Assembly (NCBI GenBank): GCA_022601195.1
Contig: JAHZIX010000022.1
Coordinates: 1-64,000 of the forward strand
From: Deltaproteobacteria bacterium
GTDB taxonomy: Bacteria > Acidobacteriota > Thermoanaerobaculia > Multivoradales > JAHZIX01
DNA length: 64,000 nucleotides
Direction: 5' to 3'
Shown here: positions 61,301 through 64,000 of the stretch, in pieces
Layout: every line of letters begins with the position of its first letter
How positions within the stretch are numbered: the stretch's first letter is position 1
Notes under the pieces: model-generated
Told to the model about the DNA's origin: nothing
Seen by the model: only the letters and a program-made list of their open reading frames with translations
Database searches by the model: none
Program-made: the position numbers and the translations under genes

Positions 61301-63756
61301 CTCAACTGGGGAGACAGAACCTCCCCGCTCGCCACCACATGACGCAGGCTATCGAGCTCCTCGATGCCCGGTTCGACGAGAAACACATCGAGGAGGGAGG
61401 GCACGAAATGAGCCAACGTCACCTCTTCTTCCCGGATCAGTCGAGCCAAATAGGCCGGTTCTCGATGGCCCTCCGGCTTGGCGATCACCAACCGTGCTCC
61501 CGTCAAGAGAGGAAGAAAAAGCTCCCACACGGAAACGTCGAAACTCAAAGGCGTCTTGTGGAGGACGACATCCTCGACGCCGATTCCCAAGGCATCCCGC
61601 ATCCACAGGAGACGGTTGACCACTGCCCCGTGGGTGTTGATGGCACCCTTCGGAGCTCCCGTAGAGCCGGACGTATAAATGACGTAGGCGGCATTCGAGG
61701 GTTCCGGCTGGGTGCCCTCGACCGCCTCTCGGTTGCTGCTTTCAAGGGAATCTGGGCCCCCGGCCTCCGGAACCAGCAGAACTCGGTGGGAGGGGAAAAT
61801 GGCCGCGACCCCGTCAAGGGTCGCGGCAACACAAAACACCGCTCGGCTATCCCGGGCCATGAGGCTCAGGCGCTCCGGCGGATAAGAAGGATCCAAAGGC
61901 AAATATGCAGCGCCCGCCTTGAGCACCGCCAACAAAACAACAACCAAATCAAGGGATCTCTCGAGGCAGACCCCCACCAACACTTCCGGACCGGCTCCCT
62001 TGGCAACGAGTCGGGCTGCCCACTCCGTTGCCTGGGCCTCGAGCTCTCCATAACTCAACTTCTGTCCTTCATAGACCAGGGCCGTGCGGTCTGGATAGCG
62101 GCGGCAAACCGCCTCCACATGCCGGTGAAGCAAGAGCTCTCTTGGGGTGATTTCCCGCTCGCTCCCCGCTTGAAGACTCGGTGACCCAAGACTGCGATGG
62201 GACAGGCTGTTCCAAAGAGCTCCGGCCAGCCGGAGCCCTGTGCGATTGAAACCCGAGACCACCTGCTGCCGCTCCTTAGGACCGAGCAATGGCAAGGTCT
62301 CTGATCTGCGCTGAGGGTTGATCAGGGCCGCCTCCAGCAGGGTTCCAAGGCGTTCCCCAAGGCGGTTGACATCCACCGCCTCGAAGGCCTGCCCATGGCC
62401 TTCGAGCTCGAGGCGTAGCCCGCCAGTGAGTCGTCGACAGCTCAGGCGCAGCCGATGGTTCTCGATGCGACAAGATAGGCCCGCCAAAGAAAGCTGCACT
62501 CCACCGATGAGGCGTTCGCTGGGACATTCACAGAAGTCAAAACCCAGGGCTAGAAGCCGTTGACTGCCCTGAGATCTCTCTGTAGCGGACTCCCCTTGGG
62601 GCCCATCGAGAAGTTGGTCATCGAAGTATTCCTGCCAATCTTCTCCCTCTTCGATCTCCCGCGCCCACGCCCGGACGCCATCCAAGAAAGGAGCCCGGAG
62701 GTTGAGTCGCAGCTTAACCGGCAGACTCTTCTCGAACAGGCCGACGCTACGATCCAACTCCTCGTAGGCCCGACCACGGCTCGTCCGCGTGAGAACGATC
62801 TCTGGGTTGCCCGTAGAGCGAGCCATCAATAGCGCCCAGCCCATGAGAAGAAAGGCTTCCTCCGGAAGGCCAAAGGGAGCAGCGTGGCGTTCTAAGTGAC
62901 GGATCTCTTCGCGACCCAGATGCCTCACGACCCGATGCAGCTGGCTCTCAGCCCTCGAGTCTTCTGCAGTGGGGGCCGTCACCAGGGGAACCGCAGCCAG
63001 GAGATTGGCCGCTCCGCCGGACGCCTCCGCCGAGTCCTGCCCGACTTGGGAGGTTGCCCCAGGAGGGAAAACCGGGTCCTCTAGAGGAAGCTCCGAGTCC
63101 CTCAGAGGCAGATCACCCCTACCGAGCCAAAAGCTGCGGTCCTCGGCGGTCTCTTCCAACTCCAGGAGCTGCCGCTGCCAGGCGGAAAACTGAGCGTAGG
63201 GCATCGGCCTCTCATAGGCTTCTACCTGCTTCAACTCTGCATAGGAAGCCGCCAACTGCTCAAAGATCTGCACCAAACTCCAGGTATCCGCCAATAGGGC
63301 GGGGAGGTCGAAGATCAACAACCAGGAATCCTCGGTGACTTGGGCCAGGGTCAGACGGGGCTCGCCTCCCAGAGCCGTGTCCGGCAGCCGTCGCCCCCGA
63401 TCCTCCAGGAACGAGCTCACTGCCTGTTGCTCTTTTCCGGCAGAAAGGTTCCGCAAGTCCAGATGATTGAGGCCAACCACGATTTTCTCGTCGATCACCT
63501 GCACGGGACCGTCATCGGAATCCAGGAAACGGGTACGCAAGGTTTCCTGCATGTCCATCAGTTGGCGCAGGGCATTGGTGAGCCTGGGCAGATCTAGAGC
63601 ACCGCGCAAACGGACGACCAGCCAAGACCGCAGAGCAGCAGCGTTTCCAGGGTGCCGCCACAAACGCTCCTGCTGGGGAGACAACTCGTAGGCATCGATC
63701 ACGTCGCTCATAGGTGGGGGTATTTCAGCTTGGTCCAGCCAGCGGCTCAGGCTCAT
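55375..63756 (-). CDS. NRPS 1: degenerate C-A(Ser)-PCP-E-C-A-PCP
   Basis: This 2793-residue synthetase has two modules. Rough residues: an N-terminal C-like domain 20-500 with PALLADTWS where HHxxxDxxS is expected, so it is probably not a catalyst; A1 535-1048, code D-V-W-H-V-S-L-I-D-K, that is Ser; PCP1 near 1100 with GGDS, the form that precedes epimerases; E 1150-1600 (HHLVVDGVSW, SFNFLGQFD), giving D-Ser; C2 1650-2090 (HHLVLDGWS), expected to accept a D-residue; A2 2130-2650, my code D-A-E-D-I-G-T-V-A-K, whose Glu and Asp suggest a cationic side chain such as Lys; PCP2 near 2737; tail LSEEELNALS. Its ATG overlaps the stop of the cut-off upstream gene (ATGA). No thioesterase is present, so its product must pass to another protein, although the next gene begins with a loading ligase. 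Confidence 0.95.
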   Translation of the reverse strand: MSLSRWLDQAEIPPPMSDVIDAYELSPQQERLWRHPGNAAALRSWLVVRLRGALDLPRLTNALRQLMDMQETLRTRFLDSDDGPVQVIDEKIVVGLNHLDLRNLSAGKEQQAVSSFLEDRGRRLPDTALGGEPRLTLAQVTEDSWLLIFDLPALLADTWSLVQIFEQLAASYAELKQVEAYERPMPYAQFSAWQRQLLELEETAEDRSFWLGRGDLPLRDSELPLEDPVFPPGATSQVGQDSAEASGGAANLLAAVPLVTAPTAEDSRAESQLHRVVRHLGREEIRHLERHAAPFGLPEEAFLLMGWALLMARSTGNPEIVLTRTSRGRAYEELDRSVGLFEKSLPVKLRLNLRAPFLDGVRAWAREIEEGEDWQEYFDDQLLDGPQGESATERSQGSQRLLALGFDFCECPSERLIGGVQLSLAGLSCRIENHRLRLSCRRLTGGLRLELEGHGQAFEAVDVNRLGERLGTLLEAALINPQRRSETLPLLGPKERQQVVSGFNRTGLRLAGALWNSLSHRSLGSPSLQAGSEREITPRELLLHRHVEAVCRRYPDRTALVYEGQKLSYGELEAQATEWAARLVAKGAGPEVLVGVCLERSLDLVVVLLAVLKAGAAYLPLDPSYPPERLSLMARDSRAVFCVAATLDGVAAIFPSHRVLLVPEAGGPDSLESSNREAVEGTQPEPSNAAYVIYTSGSTGAPKGAINTHGAVVNRLLWMRDALGIGVEDVVLHKTPLSFDVSVWELFLPLLTGARLVIAKPEGHREPAYLARLIREEEVTLAHFVPSLLDVFLVEPGIEELDSLRHVVASGEVLSPQLRDRCLCRLGARLYNLYGPTEAAIDVTATRCYPSRPKDRVPIGRPISNLRIFLLDSQGEPVPVGVSAELFIAGAGLARGYLGRPSLTASRFLPDAFSGIPGARQYRTGDMAKWSSDGNLVFLGRRDDQLKVHGFRVEPGEIVAVLERHPEIRSAVVQGRQDSPLGLRLVAYIVPTPGARISAGRGAGALLESEGCLDLGAVRDFLSRSLPGGMIPAEFVLLTALPLLPNGKLDRQALPAPQRLTSAASAGPTNAVEERLLEIWQEVLAAPSIGIHDDFLTLGGDSILAMQIVARAHRWGLDLVPGELFTAPTVAELAGQARRNRTAPQEVEDLSGPIPLTPVQRWFASQELASPHHWNQAVLLETEETLDLHRLEAAGRALVEHHDALRLRFRRPEGHPAEDWVQECRSVEEVVAGGPVVVTFDVAELDGSAQAETLEQLCTGLQASLDLERGPLFRIAWMPAPKGGWLFLLCHHLVVDGVSWRLLLEDLESAYRHVDHRGRSQPLPPKSTSYAAWAKHLEDWVQTEDLSSVAAAWLDLPWAEVRPLPEGPPAALARGEITADASTGIAVERNSVGDARTVTRRLDRGATRTLLTEMLRLHHTGPLEVLLAALARTLGDWTGGDQVLVDLEGHGREDLGGDPTQVPDVSRTVGWFTSIFPVVLPATQRDLPGHQLSGVKERLRSLPHNGVSFGLARYGHPDNAVRSELAALPPSQVSFNFLGQFDPLISSSRLFTPSSQACGPARDHRDPRRYRLEVDAWVEGGRLEMIWTYGERLNSAAEIEELADRFLEALDVFLDPDRRQSTAEFLASDYPLSSLPPGELEALVEAEGGSAQVEDIFPLANSQEGMLLYLLVHEDLPGALAEPLGGGPGRVFFNQLHCDLQGPLDEAVFRRVWQSMVDRHGALRTLIRWRGLSNPMQVVRAEAELPWQEEDWSHLDGAAQQDELRSFLANDRSRPFSLDQEPLLRVALLRLEPQRTRFVLSYHHLVLDGWSVSLLLKEAFSLYEAQIGGSDPILEPAARFCEYVAWQGEQNLSEAEAFWRASLEGMPAPAPLKVGRSEAVSGGGDLRLRQRLESGLTTALKDSARRARVTLNTVVQGAWALLLHELTSSREVIFGSVVSGRNMGFASTLGLFINALPVRTRVDRGQRLDDWLQGMQGTQLAQRQYEFCALEQIQRWSGLPREQALFETLIVFENYPVEEALLQGLAGLRVASLEVEERTNYPLALFVFPGAELEFELNGDAGRFDSETADLLASRFCLLLSRLAERPAATLGDLVGPDEAQRRQILQVWGRSEQSVALTGGVHNLFEARAARDPAAPAVLVPGDGVQPKEVISYGKLERRANQLAHELCSRGVGPETVVALRLSRSSDMLVAVLAVLKSGGAYLPLDAGWPASRCHWVMEDAGARLLVTDGSLPPLPLATSKARVAISEAPASEDRVTQDSVPQDPGSQDRAARSVALPSQGSSSPEEAVEVLDLSQLLGRGLRGWPTVPPRRRVGRHSLAYIIYTSGSSGRPKGVMVEHGSLVSHALASAEEFNLSHRDRVLQFASLAFDASAEELFPCWARGATLVLRTDAMLDSASRFWSCCAQWGITVVDLPTSFWHRLVGDAQGPAALPARLRLVILGGEKAQPEALEMWRRRYRDEVLLLNTYGPTETTVAVSSAVLSMPAPLEPSRAENSGSTSVPPEVSIGRPLAHARIYLLDPEGEPVAVGVPGELYVAGVAPARGYRGRAAATAAVFQPDPFDQNPGGRRYRTGDLARWVARGEIQFLGRRDSQLKVRGYRVEPLEIEAVLDGHGAVDEAAVALFRESGKDQLVAYVAAAGELDVELLRSHLREHFPEYMVPSLWIPVVALPRTAGGKLDRGSLPSPRFSQSSTREGAIWQSPRNETEEAMASVFADLLEVEQVGAFDHFFDLGGHSLLATRLVARVREIFEVDLPLRQVFESPTVAKLAAEVVSLILDQLEELSEEELNALS
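56945..57004 (-). repeat. In-frame 15-bp repeat in adenylation domain 2 of NRPS 1
   Basis: Four degenerate 15-base units (cggtcttgggatcct type) encode SEDRV-TQDSV-PQDPG-SQDRA-like pentapeptides in the loop before YIIYTSGSSG. This is the fourth adenylation domain in the operon with an array at this site. Confidence 0.82.
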
Positions 63757-64000
63757 TGGGGATCCTGAACCTGTACTTTGATCGGTTTGGTATCCCGCAG
63801 CCGGTCGATATTGGATTCCCGGCGCCGCCGTCGGTGCTCCTGGCGAATCGAGCGATCCGCCCGCTGCAACAGATCCAGGGCCCCTTCGAGGAGCAAATAG
63901 GGTCGGCTAGGAATTTCCTCGAGCAAGCTGGAAAACATCTTCAGCCAACGGCTGACGGCCTCCGGCCGGTAACTACGAGAATCGTAGACCATTTCCAGAG
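63753..64000 (-). CDS. Upstream NRPS-type gene, C-terminal end only
   Basis: Only about 81 C-terminal residues lie in the window; the frame is open to the right edge. The visible start resembles the end of a condensation domain (LEMVYDSRSYRPEAVSRWLK, then SSLLEEI), followed by a basic tail with RRRRRE and a terminal IKVQVQDPQ. No carrier domain follows, so the protein seems to end with a C-like domain. It overlaps the next gene by four bases (ATGA) and is therefore part of the same operon. Confidence 0.7.
   Translation of the reverse strand, partial: LEMVYDSRSYRPEAVSRWLKMFSSLLEEIPSRPYLLLEGALDLLQRADRSIRQEHRRRRRESNIDRLRDTKPIKVQVQDPQ

Overview
The window (64 kb, GC-rich) looks like a chromosomal segment of a Gram-negative member of Acidobacteriota, plausibly a Thermoanaerobaculia-like lineage. 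The evidence is an orphan MacB-type permease of the acidobacterial duplicated kind (19633-22074), a cytosolic Ser/Thr kinase fused through one membrane segment to a long TPR region (8665-11586), an outer-membrane porin, and secreted enzymes with multi-domain or tagged C-termini. This placement rests on gene families only; no rRNA gene was seen.

Left third (1-16100): a 14-bp tandem repeat runs off the left edge. It is followed by a secreted zinc metalloprotease with PA14 and RCC1 repeats, an M28 aminopeptidase, an OsmC-like peroxidase, two small membrane proteins, an overlapping lipoprotein MsrA/MsrB pair, the kinase-TPR protein, an arginase with a divergent Lrp/AsnC regulator, a pyrimidine-nucleoside phosphorylase, a membrane-anchored TPR protein and a DUF2164 protein. 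These are ordinary housekeeping, stress and secretion genes.

Middle (16369-23559, all minus strand): a secreted penicillin-acylase-family Ntn hydrolase, the orphan ABC permease and a porin with its own terminator. They lie just downstream of the biosynthetic operon and could act in maturation or export of its product, but nothing in the sequence proves that.

Right two thirds (23740-64000, all minus strand, essentially gap-free): a giant hybrid NRPS-PKS operon, cut by the right edge. In transcription order it is: (partial C-domain protein) - NRPS 1 [degenerate C, A(Ser), PCP, E, C, A(cationic?), PCP] - PKS 2 [FAAL, ACP, KS, AT, DH, KR, ACP] - hybrid 3 [C, A(Leu-like), PCP, KS, AT(malonyl), KR, ACP] - hybrid 4 [C, A(Arg-like?), PCP, C, A(Ser), PCP, KS, AT(malonyl), KR, ACP, C, A-like remnant, TE]. 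The predicted product is a lipopeptide begun by a fatty acid loaded on the FAAL. It would contain a statine-type unit (Leu + malonyl, ketoreduced) and a Ser-derived 4-amino-3,5-dihydroxyacid unit, and would be released by an unusual end module with a C domain but no working A or PCP domain before the thioesterase. Short in-frame 15-bp repeats recur in the same loop of four adenylation domains and in PKS linkers, which is a striking shared feature of all four proteins.
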